NCBI GenBank assembly: GCA_025210265.1
Contig: JAOASD010000033.1
Location: forward strand, 1-64,000
Direction: 5' to 3'
Length of the DNA stretch: 64,000 nucleotides
Source: Pelagimonas sp.
GTDB lineage: Bacteria; Pseudomonadota; Alphaproteobacteria; Rhodobacterales; Rhodobacteraceae
How positions within the stretch are numbered: the first letter of the stretch is position 1; every line of letters starts with the position of its first letter. The position numbers were made by a program, and so were the translations under genes. The notes beneath the pieces were generated by a model. The model did no database searches. It saw only the letters and a list, made by a program, of their open reading frames with translations, and had not been told where the DNA came from. Below, piece by piece: positions 7,591-16,424 of this stretch.

Positions 7591-9408
7591 ATGGCCCAGA
7601 TACCCTTGCTTCAGCTCACCGATATTTCCCTCACCTTCGGCGGAGAGCCGGTCTTTCACGACCTTTCGCTCAATGTTCAGCCGGGCGATCGTATCGCGCT
7701 GGTGGGGCGCAACGGATCTGGCAAATCCACGCTGCTCAAGGTCATGGCCGGGCTGGTCGAGGCGGATACAGGCGAACGCATCCTGCCCGCCGGGGTCAGC
7801 GTCGGCTATATGGAGCAAGACCCCGACCTCACCGGTTTTGAGACACTGGGCGATTTCGCCGCCGCCGCACTGGATCCGTCCGAACTCTATAAGGTCGAGC
7901 GCGCAGGCGAAGGGCTGAAATTCGATCCGGCCCGCCCGGTCTCCACCGCCAGCGGGGGCGAACGTCGCCGCGCCGCGCTGGCCCGGCTGATGGCCGAAGA
8001 ACCCCAGCTGATGCTGCTGGACGAGCCGACCAACCACCTTGATATCGAAGCAATTTCCTGGCTTGAGGACGAACTTCGCGCCACCCGCCGCGCCTTTGTC
8101 CTGATCAGCCACGACCGCCGCTTTCTGACCAATCTGACCCGTGCAACCCTTTGGGTGGATCGCGGCCAGGTGCGCCGTCAGGACAAGGGCTTTGCCGATT
8201 TCGAAACCTGGCGCGACAAGGTCTGGGACGACGAAGACACCGCCCGCCACAAACTGGATCGCAAGATCAAATCCGAAGCCCGCTGGGCCGTGGAAGGCAT
8301 CAGCGCGCGGCGCAAACGCAATCAGGGCCGGGTGCGCCGCCTGCAGGACATGAAGGCCGAGCGCGGCGCCCAGATCCGCCGTCAGGGGCAGGCGGGCATG
8401 GCCCTGTCCAGCGGCCCGAAATCCGGCAAAAAGGTGGTCGAGGCCAAGGGCATCACCCACGCCTTTGGCGACAAACAGATCGCGCGCAATTTCGACATGA
8501 CGATCCAGCGCGGCGACCGCATCGGCTTTGTCGGGCCCAATGGCGTGGGCAAAACCACGCTGCTGAAAATCCTGACCGGAGAGCTGACCCCGGATCAGGG
8601 CAGCATCAAGCTGGGCACCAACCTGCTGCCCGCGATTTTCGACCAAAGCCGCGCGCAGCTGGATGACAGTCTCAGCCTCTGGGACAGTCTGACCACGGAT
8701 AAATCCATGGCCGTGTCGGGCAAATCCGATCAGGTCATGGTGCGCGGCCAGCCCAAACATGTGGTTGGCTATCTTAAAGAATTCCTGTTCGACGAACGTC
8801 AGGTGCGCGCCCCGGTGCGCTCGCTGTCGGGGGGCGAAAAGGCGCGGCTTTTGCTTGCCAAGATCATGGCGCGCGAAAGCAACCTGCTGATTCTGGACGA
8901 ACCGACCAACGATCTGGATGTGGAAACGCTGGATCTGCTGCAGGAACTGCTGGACGATTATGACGGCACGGTCATGCTGGTCAGCCACGACCGGGATTTC
9001 CTGGACCGCGTGGCCACGCAGCCCGTCGCCATGGAAGGGCGCGGCCGCGCCACGGTCTATGCGGGCGGGTGGAGCGACTACCAGACCCAGAAAAAGGCCG
9101 ATGAAGCTCCGGCCGAGGTCAAAACCGCACACAAATCCAAAGCGGCCAAACCTGCGGCAGAGGCCCCCAAACCCGCCAGCAAGGGCTTGTCCTATACGGA
9201 AAAACACCGGTTTGAGGCCTTGCCGGGCGAGATGGACCGCCTCAGCGCCGAGATCGCCAAGCTGGAAGAATTTTTGGCGGATCCAAACCTGTTCACCGAT
9301 GCGCCGGTCAAGTTTCAAAAGGCGACAGAGGCGCTGGTCGAACGGCAGGACGCGCTGGCGGCGGCAGAAGAGGACTGGCTGGAACTGGCTGAAAAAGCCG
9401 AAGAATAG
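7591..9408 (+). CDS. ABC-F family ATPase (Uup-like)
   Basis: This soluble twin ATP-binding protein of 605 residues has no membrane domain. The first domain has GRNGSGKSTLL (Walker A), SGGERRRAAL (signature) and DEPTNHLDI (Walker B). The second has GPNGVGKTTLL, SGGEKARLLLA and DEPTNDLDVE. A linker rich in basic residues separates them. The C-terminal 90 residues form a Lys/Ala-rich stretch and then a predicted coiled coil, as in Uup. ABC-F proteins act on ribosomes or, for Uup, on branched DNA and ribosome assembly. The ribosome site is weak. The gene stands alone between olsB and convergent dsbB. Confidence 0.92.
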   Translation: MAQIPLLQLTDISLTFGGEPVFHDLSLNVQPGDRIALVGRNGSGKSTLLKVMAGLVEADTGERILPAGVSVGYMEQDPDLTGFETLGDFAAAALDPSELYKVERAGEGLKFDPARPVSTASGGERRRAALARLMAEEPQLMLLDEPTNHLDIEAISWLEDELRATRRAFVLISHDRRFLTNLTRATLWVDRGQVRRQDKGFADFETWRDKVWDDEDTARHKLDRKIKSEARWAVEGISARRKRNQGRVRRLQDMKAERGAQIRRQGQAGMALSSGPKSGKKVVEAKGITHAFGDKQIARNFDMTIQRGDRIGFVGPNGVGKTTLLKILTGELTPDQGSIKLGTNLLPAIFDQSRAQLDDSLSLWDSLTTDKSMAVSGKSDQVMVRGQPKHVVGYLKEFLFDERQVRAPVRSLSGGEKARLLLAKIMARESNLLILDEPTNDLDVETLDLLQELLDDYDGTVMLVSHDRDFLDRVATQPVAMEGRGRATVYAGGWSDYQTQKKADEAPAEVKTAHKSKAAKPAAEAPKPASKGLSYTEKHRFEALPGEMDRLSAEIAKLEEFLADPNLFTDAPVKFQKATEALVERQDALAAAEEDWLELAEKAEE

Positions 9409-9470
9409 GGCCAAGGCGTCGCTGCCGCCCCGGCGATTTATGTATCAGCGCAGCGATGCCGCCACATGCA

Positions 9471-9929
9471 TCAGCGCCGCAAGGCCGCGACAAAAATCAG
9501 CGCCAGAGCGCCCGATGCCAGCATGTTCCAACTGGCCATGGACAGGGTGAACAGCTCCCACGGGACTTCGTCACAGCGCACCAGCGGTGCGTTCATGATC
9601 TGTTGCAGCAATTCTTCGGGTGTCAGCCCTTCGACCGATCCAGAGGTGCAGCTATTGGGGCCTTCCCACCATTTGCGCTCCACCCCGGTGTGATAACCGC
9701 CAACCACCGACGAACTGGCCACGCCCAGCCCGGCCAGCGCGATCAGGAATTTGTTGGGTTTCCAAAAGGCCAGCACACCGGCGACCAGCGCCAGCACATG
9801 GCCATAACGCTGCCAGTAGCACAGCTTGCAGGGCGGCATATCGCCCAGATATTGAAACCCCAGCGCCCCCAGAAGCAGCCCGGCGGATCCGGCGGTGCCA
9901 AGGGCAATCAGCGCGCGTTTGCTGTTCAT
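9471..9929 (-). CDS. dsbB: Disulfide bond formation protein B family
   Basis: DsbB re-oxidises periplasmic DsbA and passes electrons to quinone. The 152-residue protein has four predicted membrane segments. A first periplasmic loop holds CKLC directly before YWQRYGH, and a second holds the more widely spaced pair in NSCTS and VRCDEVPW. All four redox cysteines are present. The ATG at 9929 overlaps the stop of the upstream YqaA-like gene (ATGA), so the two are probably translated together. Confidence 0.93.
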   Translation of the reverse strand: MNSKRALIALGTAGSAGLLLGALGFQYLGDMPPCKLCYWQRYGHVLALVAGVLAFWKPNKFLIALAGLGVASSSVVGGYHTGVERKWWEGPNSCTSGSVEGLTPEELLQQIMNAPLVRCDEVPWELFTLSMASWNMLASGALALIFVAALRR

Positions 9930-10504
9930 AGATACCTCACCAGAACAAATCCCCCGATCAGGAGCACGACAAAGGCGGTAAAGACAAGCCCCAGACGCTT
10001 TTCGATGAAATCACGAATAGGTGCGCCAAAGGCCCGCAACAGCCCCGCCACAACGAAAAAGCGCAGCGCGCGGGCCGTGATTGAGGTGATCATAAAGGTC
10101 AGAATCGGCATTCCGGTCCAGCCCGACATGATCGTGATCACTTTGTACGGGAAAGGCGTGATGCCCGCGATCAGCACCGCCCAGAAACCCACGCCATTAA
10201 ACCGTGCGTTGAACTCCGCCATGGACTCCGCCTTGCCCAGGCTTTCCAGTATAGGCGCGCCGACGCTGTCATAGAAAAACGCGCCAATGGCATAGCCCAG
10301 CATCCCGCCCAGCACCGACGACACCGTCGCCACCAGCGCGATCAGCCAGGCGCGGCGCGGATTGGCCAGAATCATCGGGATCATCAGCACATCCGGCGGG
10401 ATCGGAAAGACCGAACTTTCAACAAAGGCGACCAGTGCCAGAATCCACAAGGCCTTTGGGTGGTCGGCCTTGTTCATGGTCCAGTCATACAGCGCGCGTA
10501 TCAT
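9926..10504 (-). CDS. YqaA/VTT-domain inner membrane protein
   Basis: The start was set at the ATG at 10504 because GGAGAA lies six bases upstream; an in-frame ATG at 10534 has no ribosome site. The 192-residue product has several hydrophobic segments of the VTT (formerly SNARE-associated/DedA-related) family, with SSVFPIPPDVLMIPM early and GITPFPYKVITIMSG in the middle. DedA-related proteins are linked to lipid carrier recycling and envelope stability, but YqaA members are largely uncharacterised. It is coupled to dsbB by a 4-bp overlap. Confidence 0.85.
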   Translation of the reverse strand: MIRALYDWTMNKADHPKALWILALVAFVESSVFPIPPDVLMIPMILANPRRAWLIALVATVSSVLGGMLGYAIGAFFYDSVGAPILESLGKAESMAEFNARFNGVGFWAVLIAGITPFPYKVITIMSGWTGMPILTFMITSITARALRFFVVAGLLRAFGAPIRDFIEKRLGLVFTAFVVLLIGGFVLVRYL

Positions 10505-10736
10505 CAAATTCTCCGGCCCAGAGGGAAAAATCATCGCCGCCGAAAGATCATGACAGGCTCAGCGGTGCAATCCCTCTTTACGCCGGACGGGCAGGGGGCT
10601 ACACCCTGATTCAGCGCCCCAGTGGCACAATCACAAACGCAGGCGCAGACCCTGCGTATGAAACGAACAAAGGGTTAAGTTTTCTGATCCATCCAGGCCA
10701 GTGACGGCAAAGCGCACAAAGGTCTGGATAACATAT

Positions 10737-10821
10737 GCGACCGTGGCGGAATCGGTAGACGCGACGGATTCAAAATCCGTTTTCTTCGGAAGTGTGGGTT
10801 CAAGTCCCACCGGTCGTACCA
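10737..10821 (+). tRNA. tRNA-Leu (anticodon CAA)
   Basis: This 85-nt gene has a long variable arm, as leucine tRNAs do. The acceptor stem is GCGACCG against CGGTCGT with one G-U pair. The anticodon stem ACGGA/TCCGT encloses TTCAAAA, giving CAA, which reads UUG. The T arm is GGTTCAAGTCC. CCA is encoded at the 3' end. Confidence 0.97.
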
Positions 10822-11075
10822 TCAGAAAATCCTGATCCTGACGTCAGACCCACAGACCTATCTATCGTTTCTGCCAGACCTCTGCGCAGCTCAGACAGTC
10901 CCGCTTAGGCGCGGATAAATGCGCGCAGTGCGCCAATCTTTACACGCTGTACAGTCAGGCACAGACGGACATCCCGCGCTCAGACATCCCAGCAAAACAG
11001 CGCAAGGCCGCTCAACGCCCCGGCAGCAAAACAGATAAAGACACAGCAATACAAAAAGGGCGACCAACGCCGCCC

Positions 11076-11119
11076 TTCTTTGCTTTCAAAATACCCTGGG
11101 GTCTGGGGCAAAGCCCCAG
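11076..11119 (-). repeat. Dispersed hairpin element, copy 2
   Basis: TTCTTTGCTTTC, then AAAATACCCTGGGGT, then hairpin CTGGGGC-AAA-GCCCCAG (11103-11119). On the minus strand it follows the 3' end of the methyltransferase gene (stop at 11152) as a hairpin and then GGTATTTT, so it may act as that operon's terminator. Confidence 0.85.
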
Positions 11120-11151
11120 CCGGTCGCCCCGCGTTAGCGCGGCGAAACCGT

Positions 11152-12219
11152 TTACCCGCGACGACGGCGACGACCGCCGCGGCCACCGGCAGCAGCCTCA
11201 TCGGGGGATTTGTTGAACGCGATCCAGGCAGCCCCACCATCATCATTGTTGGTCAGGAAGTTGGCCGCGCGGATCGCTTCCATTTCCTTGCCTGCACGCG
11301 GCTTGGTCGAGCCCATGCCGAACAGTTTCACGAATGCTTCGTCATCCATGCCCTCGGGCAGAACCACACCTGCCGCTTCGACTTCGGCTTTCTTCTCGGC
11401 GATCTTTTTCGGACCGATCGGCAGGGCGACCGGGTTCATGATGGCCGAGGTCATGCCGGTGGCCATGGCCATGGGCAGGAAGGCGTTGTTGATGCCGTGA
11501 CGGTTGGGTAGACCAAAGGAAATGTTGGACGCGCCGCAGGTGGTGTTCACACCCAGCTCGTTGCGCAGACGGTTGTTCAGTTCAAACACCTGCAGACCAG
11601 CGGTGCCCATCGCACCGATCGGCATGACCAGCGGGTCGACCACGATGTCATGCGCGGGGATGCCGAAATCGGCGGCGCGCTCGACGATCTTTTTCGCCAC
11701 GGCGAAACGCACTTCGGGATCTTCGGAAATACCGGTGTCGTCATTCGAAATTGCCACAACCGGGACGTTGTATTTCTTGACCAGCGGCAGAACCATTTCC
11801 AGGCGCTCTTCTTCGCCGGTGACCGAGTTCAGCAGCGGACGGCCTTCGGCCGCTTCCAGACCCGCTTCAAGCGCGCCAGGAACCGAGCTGTCAATGCAGA
11901 GCGGGCAGTCGGTGATCGCCTGCACGCGCTTGACCAGCTCGCGCATCAGGTCGGGCTCGACAAAGTTGTTGTCGGCATAGCGCGGGTCTTCGGCCATTTT
12001 GTTCGAGAACACAGCACCGGAGTTGATGTCCAGAACGGTTGCGCCCGCCGCGACCTGCGCCAGCGCGTCGGCTTCGACGCGGCTGAAATCACCGGCTTCC
12101 AGCTCGGCATTCAGGATCTTACGGCCTGTGGGGTTGATGCGCTCGCCGATCACGGTGAAAGGCTGGTCAAAGCCCATGATCGTGGTTTTGGTTTTGGATT
12201 CGATGATGGTGCGGGTCAT
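11152..12219 (-). CDS. Methyltetrahydrofolate:corrinoid methyltransferase-like protein (pterin-binding)
   Basis: The 355-residue protein is a pterin-binding TIM barrel. FTVIGERINPTGRK begins it, VLDINSGAVFSNKM and LCIDSSVPGALEAGL are pterin-pocket segments, and GASNISFGLPNRHGIN is the methyltransferase signature. Such proteins move methyl groups between tetrahydrofolate and a corrinoid protein. It matches only the folate domain of MetH, lacking homocysteine, cobalamin and reactivation domains; Roseobacters are reported to have a methionine synthase split over several proteins, so it may be one part. The C-terminus carries an odd Gly/Arg tail (GGRGGRRRRRG). It starts by ATGA overlap with the HAD gene. 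Confidence 0.85.
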   Translation of the reverse strand: MTRTIIESKTKTTIMGFDQPFTVIGERINPTGRKILNAELEAGDFSRVEADALAQVAAGATVLDINSGAVFSNKMAEDPRYADNNFVEPDLMRELVKRVQAITDCPLCIDSSVPGALEAGLEAAEGRPLLNSVTGEEERLEMVLPLVKKYNVPVVAISNDDTGISEDPEVRFAVAKKIVERAADFGIPAHDIVVDPLVMPIGAMGTAGLQVFELNNRLRNELGVNTTCGASNISFGLPNRHGINNAFLPMAMATGMTSAIMNPVALPIGPKKIAEKKAEVEAAGVVLPEGMDDEAFVKLFGMGSTKPRAGKEMEAIRAANFLTNNDDGGAAWIAFNKSPDEAAAGGRGGRRRRRG

Positions 12220-12881
12220 GTCACTGTCTCTCCTGTCAGCCGCGCCAGGATGGCGGGCAGGGTGGTGTCGTTGAAATTTTCAATCACGTGCTGCGCCCCA
12301 TTGGCGCGCAGGCTGCTGTTATCCGCAGTCGAGCTGAGCCCGACGGTAAACGCGCCAGAGGCCCGCGCGGCCTGCAGGCCCGAGGGGCTGTCCTCAAACG
12401 CGATGCACGCCGCCGGGGCCACATCCAGCGCGCGCATGGCGCTGAGATAGGGCTCTGGATCCGGTTTTCCGCGGGCGCATTCATCGCCGATCACCAGCAC
12501 GTCAAAGGCCTGATCCAGACCGATGGCGCGCAGCATCTGTTCGGCATTGGGCCGCGCTGCATTGGTGACAATCGCGATGCCCCAGCCCAAATCGCGCGCC
12601 TTGGCGAACAGTTCGGGCGCGCCGGGCATGGGCGGTTGCGGGCCGTCCAGACGCTTGCGGAACTCGGCCTCTTTGGCATCGGCCAGGGCGACGGCATCCT
12701 CGCCCGGAAAGAACTTGGGAAAGCATTCCAGGTTATGGGTGCCGTGGATATGGGCCATGTAATAGGCCATGTCGATCGCTTGACCGCGCGCGGCAAACAT
12801 CTCAGCGAAGATTTCGAAATGCAGCGGATCCGAATGGATCAGCGTACCATCGAGATCAAAGAGAAGTGCCTTGCGTCCCAT
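12216..12881 (-). CDS. HAD-superfamily hydrolase
   Basis: The 221-residue protein is a subfamily IA haloacid dehalogenase-like phosphatase. The nucleophile motif is LLFDLDGTLIHSD (residues 5-17). Motif II is IVTNAARPN, and the third and fourth motifs are GKPDPEPY and IAFEDSPSGLQAA. The overall form resembles beta-phosphoglucomutase or phosphoglycolate phosphatase relatives; the substrate cannot be told. It starts 33 bases after the MetF-like gene and overlaps the methyltransferase by 4 bp, so it belongs to the one-carbon operon and may remove a damaged or inhibitory phosphorylated metabolite there. Confidence 0.87.
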   Translation of the reverse strand: MGRKALLFDLDGTLIHSDPLHFEIFAEMFAARGQAIDMAYYMAHIHGTHNLECFPKFFPGEDAVALADAKEAEFRKRLDGPQPPMPGAPELFAKARDLGWGIAIVTNAARPNAEQMLRAIGLDQAFDVLVIGDECARGKPDPEPYLSAMRALDVAPAACIAFEDSPSGLQAARASGAFTVGLSSTADNSSLRANGAQHVIENFNDTTLPAILARLTGETVT

Positions 12882-12914
12882 ATCCTGTGTCGTGTCCCCG
12901 GCGTCCTGCGCCGC

Positions 12915-13865
12915 TTAGCCAGCCACGGGGCGGGTGTTTTCCCCGCCATGCTGGATGGCCCAGTTGGCATTGGTTTTGATGCCGCCCAGCGGGAAGAAAT
13001 GGACCTGTTCGATATTGGTCGCACGGCCCGCTTCGCGATGGGCGGCCAGCGCGGCCAGAACCTCGGTCGGCTCATAGGGCAGCAGCAGCTTGGACACATC
13101 CATGGCGCGTTTCTGCAGCACTTTCAGCGACGGGCCCACGCCACAGGCGATGGCGAATTTGATCAGGGTCTGCAGCTTGGCCGGGCCGGCGATGCCGATA
13201 TGGATCGGCAGGGCAATGCCCTCGGCGCTCAGGCGTTCGGCCCATTCCACGATGGGATCGGCGTCAAAGGCGAACTGGGTCGCCATGGCCATGCTGGCAT
13301 CGGTGGTGTCGTTGAATTTCTGCTTCCAGCGCAGCGCCTCCATGACAACCTCGTCCCCGCCTTTGGGGTCGATATCCTTGTTGCCCTCGGGGTGGCCCGC
13401 CACGTGCAGATTGGTGAAACCCGCTTTGTCAAACAGACCGGATTCCAACAGCTGCATGGAGCTGTGGAAATCGCCATGGGGTTTGTCCACGCCCCCCGCC
13501 AGCAGCAGTGCCTGTTTCACATTGGCTTCGCCCTGATACATGGCGATCCAGTTTTCCAGCGTGGCGGCGTCCTTGATGATACGCGCCGGGAAATGCGGCA
13601 TCACGTCAAAGCCCTCGCCCGAGATGCGCTTGGCCGTGGCGACCATTTCTTCGATCGGGGTGCCTTCGATATGGGCGATATAGACGCGGGTGCCTTCGGG
13701 CAGCAGCGTGCGGAAATCATCGACCTTGGCGGCGGTGCGCGGCATCACCTCGATCGAATAGCCCTTCAGATAGGCCTGAAGGGCACCGTTATCGGCGCTG
13801 TCAGAGCTGCCAGCATCACGCTTGCGAAAGTTAAGAAGGGCCATGGCAAAGTCTTTCCAGTTCAT
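12915..13865 (-). CDS. Methylenetetrahydrofolate reductase family protein
   Basis: The 316-residue protein has the MetF-like TIM-barrel features: SIEVMPRTAAKVDDF at the first strand, TRVYIAHIEGTP, DVMPHFPARII and a late PIHIGIAGPAKLQTLIKFA helix. The reaction would be FAD-dependent reduction of 5,10-methylene- to 5-methyl-tetrahydrofolate or the reverse, depending on the pathway. It differs from classical MetF in length and sequence and sits beside the folate methyltransferase, so oxidation of methyl groups from demethylation, or supply to a split methionine synthase, are both possible. The ATG overlaps the preceding stop (ATGA). Confidence 0.85.
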   Translation of the reverse strand: MNWKDFAMALLNFRKRDAGSSDSADNGALQAYLKGYSIEVMPRTAAKVDDFRTLLPEGTRVYIAHIEGTPIEEMVATAKRISGEGFDVMPHFPARIIKDAATLENWIAMYQGEANVKQALLLAGGVDKPHGDFHSSMQLLESGLFDKAGFTNLHVAGHPEGNKDIDPKGGDEVVMEALRWKQKFNDTTDASMAMATQFAFDADPIVEWAERLSAEGIALPIHIGIAGPAKLQTLIKFAIACGVGPSLKVLQKRAMDVSKLLLPYEPTEVLAALAAHREAGRATNIEQVHFFPLGGIKTNANWAIQHGGENTRPVAG

Positions 13866-14170
13866 GCGGGCGCGTCGGCCCAGCCGTGGTTGTTGATCAG
13901 CACAAGCAGCCTGTCTTTGTCATATTCGGCATCCAGACGGGCGGCGGTGTCTTCTGCTGCCTGTTTCGGATCGCCATCGACTTCGCCAGAGGGCACCTTG
14001 CGCCATTCAGCCAGATAGTCATCGGTCTCGGCTGCGCCCGATTTCATCGCCGCCCGGTCGATCGCCTGTTCAAAGCGTTCGGGGAGGGGGGCCTTGGCGC
14101 CGCGGCGGCCTTTTCCGACGATAACCTGCGCTGGAATGTCGCGCCAGTAAACGATGGTCAGTTCCGCCAT
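13862..14170 (-). CDS. Virulence_fact-type domain protein, function unknown
   Basis: I place the start at 14170 (MAELTIVYWRDIPAQV), with AAAGGGAA about eight bases upstream; a longer frame to 14323 lacks a ribosome site. The 102-residue protein reads VIVGKGRRGAKAPLPERFEQAIDRAAM and ends LLVLINNHGWADAPA. I recall this family as the domain annotated only as 'virulence factor' in databases, usually found with MetF-like and corrinoid methyltransferase genes in Rhodobacterales. No catalytic residues are obvious. It is the first gene of the operon and is coupled to the MetF-like gene by a 4-bp overlap. Confidence 0.75.
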   Translation of the reverse strand: MAELTIVYWRDIPAQVIVGKGRRGAKAPLPERFEQAIDRAAMKSGAAETDDYLAEWRKVPSGEVDGDPKQAAEDTAARLDAEYDKDRLLVLINNHGWADAPA

Positions 14171-14513
14171 GAGAGTGATTCCCTTTCTGTCCTGCACATC
14201 AGTCTTAATCACCCCGCCATGGCCGGAGGGGGCGGATTTCGACTTGTGCCGCGCTATCTGCGACAAGCTACCGGTCGTATTCGGCAAAGGACAGAGGGCG
14301 GGATCGTCAAAATATACATGCAAAACATGAGGCGCATTTGCAGTTTCCTAATGTTTCTGGCGCATTTTCGGCAAAATCCATGGCAGTTGCGTCAGATCTG
14401 GCTAAACTTGGCCGCAGATCCGGCAGGGAAATCGGGCAGGGGCCCTGACCCAGATCGCCGGTCCATCATTCCGCAGGCCCATCCCCAACTGGCCCGCAAC
14501 CCAAGAGGCAGAC
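14171..14513. other. Intergenic region between one-carbon operon and sulfotransferase
   Basis: This 343-bp divergent gap should hold promoters for both sides. I see no convincing riboswitch for S-adenosylmethionine or its homocysteine product. GTGATT and AATCAC near 14175-14210 could pair just before the first gene of the operon and hide its ribosome site. No gene is evident. Confidence 0.4.
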
Positions 14514-15212
14514 ATGGTCATCCGGGTCGACGCCCATAAACTGGCCTACATGGCCCTGCCCAAAGCGGGGTGTTCTTCTGTGAAGGAGGCGCTGGCGCGG
14601 ATCGACCCGGCCGTCACCCTGCCTGCCGAACACGACATCACCGTTGAAACCTGGCACGCGATCTACCCGACGCAGCGGTTTCGCAAACACCGCTGGATTG
14701 ATTTGGACGGGCATTTCCGGTTCTGCGTTGTGCGTGACCCGATCAAGCGGCTCTTGTCTGTCTATACAAACCGGGTGCTGGAATTTGGCGATCTGCGCAA
14801 TTCGCGCAATATCCGCCGTGGCCATGTGGATCTGCCTGTCGATCCTGACCCGGATTTCTTTTTCACCAATCTCGAGGCCTACAAGGCCGCGTCCTCTTCG
14901 ATCAACCACCACGCCATCGCCGCAGACATCTTTTTGGGTGGGGCGTTCAACCGCTACAGCCGGGTCTATCGGACCGAAGAGCTGGGGCAATTGGCCTGGG
15001 ATCTGTCGCTTTGGACCCGGCAGGATGTGGCGATGCCACGGGGAAATGCCTCTGGGTCAGCTTTGTCTCTGGATGATCTCAAGGGGCAGACAATTGATGC
15101 GATCCGCCCCTTTCTGGACCATGAATATTCTTTTCTTTCAGACTATTATCAAAATCCCCTGGGCGGGCGCCTTTATGACGCTTGCGTGACACAAACGCGC
15201 CGCGTATCCTGA
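14514..15212 (+). CDS. Sulfotransferase-family protein
   Basis: The 232-residue protein has the layout of Golgi-type carbohydrate sulfotransferases found in bacteria. LAYMALPKAGCSSVKEAL (residues 10-27) is the 5'-phosphosulfate loop that binds PAPS. FCVVRDPIKRLLSVYTNRV (about 74-92) is the 3'-phosphate site with its Arg-Asp-Pro. There is no signal peptide or membrane segment, so it should act in the cytoplasm. The acceptor is unknown; a surface polysaccharide or lipid is plausible. It stands alone upstream of ppx. Confidence 0.8.
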   Translation: MVIRVDAHKLAYMALPKAGCSSVKEALARIDPAVTLPAEHDITVETWHAIYPTQRFRKHRWIDLDGHFRFCVVRDPIKRLLSVYTNRVLEFGDLRNSRNIRRGHVDLPVDPDPDFFFTNLEAYKAASSSINHHAIAADIFLGGAFNRYSRVYRTEELGQLAWDLSLWTRQDVAMPRGNASGSALSLDDLKGQTIDAIRPFLDHEYSFLSDYYQNPLGGRLYDACVTQTRRVS

Positions 15213-15243
15213 TCCCAAGTTGAAATCGGAAAGGCGCAACGTC

Positions 15244-16356
15244 ATGGCGCCAAAGCGTCCCAGAGGTGCGGGCGCTTTCCCGAAACCGGTCGAGAGAACC
15301 GCGCCTGTCAGGCCGGATCCCAACGCGCTGTATGCGGCGTTGGATCTGGGTACAAATAGCTGCCGTATGCTGATTGCCCAGCCAAAGGGCAGCCAGTTTC
15401 ATGTGGTGGACAGTTTTTCCAAATCCGTCCAGCTTGGGCACGGGTTGGAAAAATATGGCCGGCTCAGCCGTTCGTCCATGGCGCGAACGGTGTCGGCGCT
15501 GCGCGTGTGCCAGCAAAAAATCCAACGGCACAAGGTCACGCGGATGCGTCTGGTCGCGACCGAGGCCTGCCGCCGCGCGCGCAATTCCCGTGATTTTATC
15601 CGACAGGTCAAACGCGAAACTGGCCTGCAGCTGGAAATCATCCAGCCCGAGGAAGAAGCCCGCCTTGCGGTGATCTCCTGCGCGCCGCTGGTCTCGACCA
15701 AGACCGAACAGCTGCTGGTGGTGGATATTGGGGGTGGCTCGACCGAGCTTGTCTGGATTGACCTGTCCAAGGTCGATCCGCGCGACCGGCCGCGCGCCAT
15801 CATGCGCCTACATGCGGGGTTTCACGCCCCGGACAGCCCGTTCCCGGCGGCCCGTGTGGTTGACTGGATTAGCGTGCCACTGGGGGTTGCCACCCTGCGC
15901 GACCAGTTCTCCGATGTTTCGGACGATGCCGCTCGCTACGCGCTGATGAGCTGGTTTTTTGAGGAAAACCTCGCAGAATTTGCCCCTTACAAGGACGAAC
16001 AGCCGCGCGAAGGGTTCCAGATTGTCGGCACATCCGGCACCGTGACGACCGTCGCCGCCAGCCATCTGGGCCTTCGCCGCTATGATCGCACCAAGGTTGA
16101 CGGGCTGCGCATGTCCTCCGACCAGATCGAAGAGGTCATTCAACGCTATCTGAAGATGGGCCCGGTGGGGCGTCGCCGGGATCCGCGCATCGGCCCCGAC
16201 CGTCAGGCCCTGATCATGAGCGGCAGCGCGATTCTTCAGGCGCTGCTGCGGCTCTGGCCGACAGATCGGCTCAGCGTGGCGGATCGTGGCCTGCGCGAAG
16301 GGCTGCTTTACGCACAGATGTCGGCAGATGGCGTGTTGGAGGATGGTCCTTTGTGA
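15244..16356 (+). CDS. ppx: Exopolyphosphatase/GppA-type phosphatase
   Basis: Ppx/GppA proteins release phosphate from polyphosphate or pppGpp. The start at 15244 (MAPKRPRGAG) is preferred over an ATG eight codons earlier. After a basic N-terminal stretch, ALDLGTNSCRMLIA is the first phosphate loop of the actin-like ATPase fold, and VVDIGGGSTELVWI is the second. VGTSGTVTTVAASH supplies the adenosine-type motif. With 370 residues it has the two Ppx domains but not the HD-like C-terminus of long Ppx. It is followed by rlmE 68 bp downstream. Confidence 0.9.
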   Translation: MAPKRPRGAGAFPKPVERTAPVRPDPNALYAALDLGTNSCRMLIAQPKGSQFHVVDSFSKSVQLGHGLEKYGRLSRSSMARTVSALRVCQQKIQRHKVTRMRLVATEACRRARNSRDFIRQVKRETGLQLEIIQPEEEARLAVISCAPLVSTKTEQLLVVDIGGGSTELVWIDLSKVDPRDRPRAIMRLHAGFHAPDSPFPAARVVDWISVPLGVATLRDQFSDVSDDAARYALMSWFFEENLAEFAPYKDEQPREGFQIVGTSGTVTTVAASHLGLRRYDRTKVDGLRMSSDQIEEVIQRYLKMGPVGRRRDPRIGPDRQALIMSGSAILQALLRLWPTDRLSVADRGLREGLLYAQMSADGVLEDGPL

Positions 16357-16424
16357 TCATGCGCGCTAAACAGCGTTTTCTGACAGGTTTTCGCGCCAAA
16401 GCGGCGCAGGCATAGGGGGCAGCG

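Noticed and set aside
10631-10822. Minus-strand frame beginning VGLEPTLPKKTDFESVAST
   Set aside because: It is the usual spurious translation of the antisense of tRNA-Leu.
12288-14018. 576-codon plus-strand frame
   Set aside because: It is antisense to the HAD and MetF-like genes, which carry clear motifs and are joined by operon overlaps.
14171-14513. SAM or SAH riboswitch in front of the one-carbon operon
   Set aside because: No conserved core of any such class was recognised in the leader on the minus strand.
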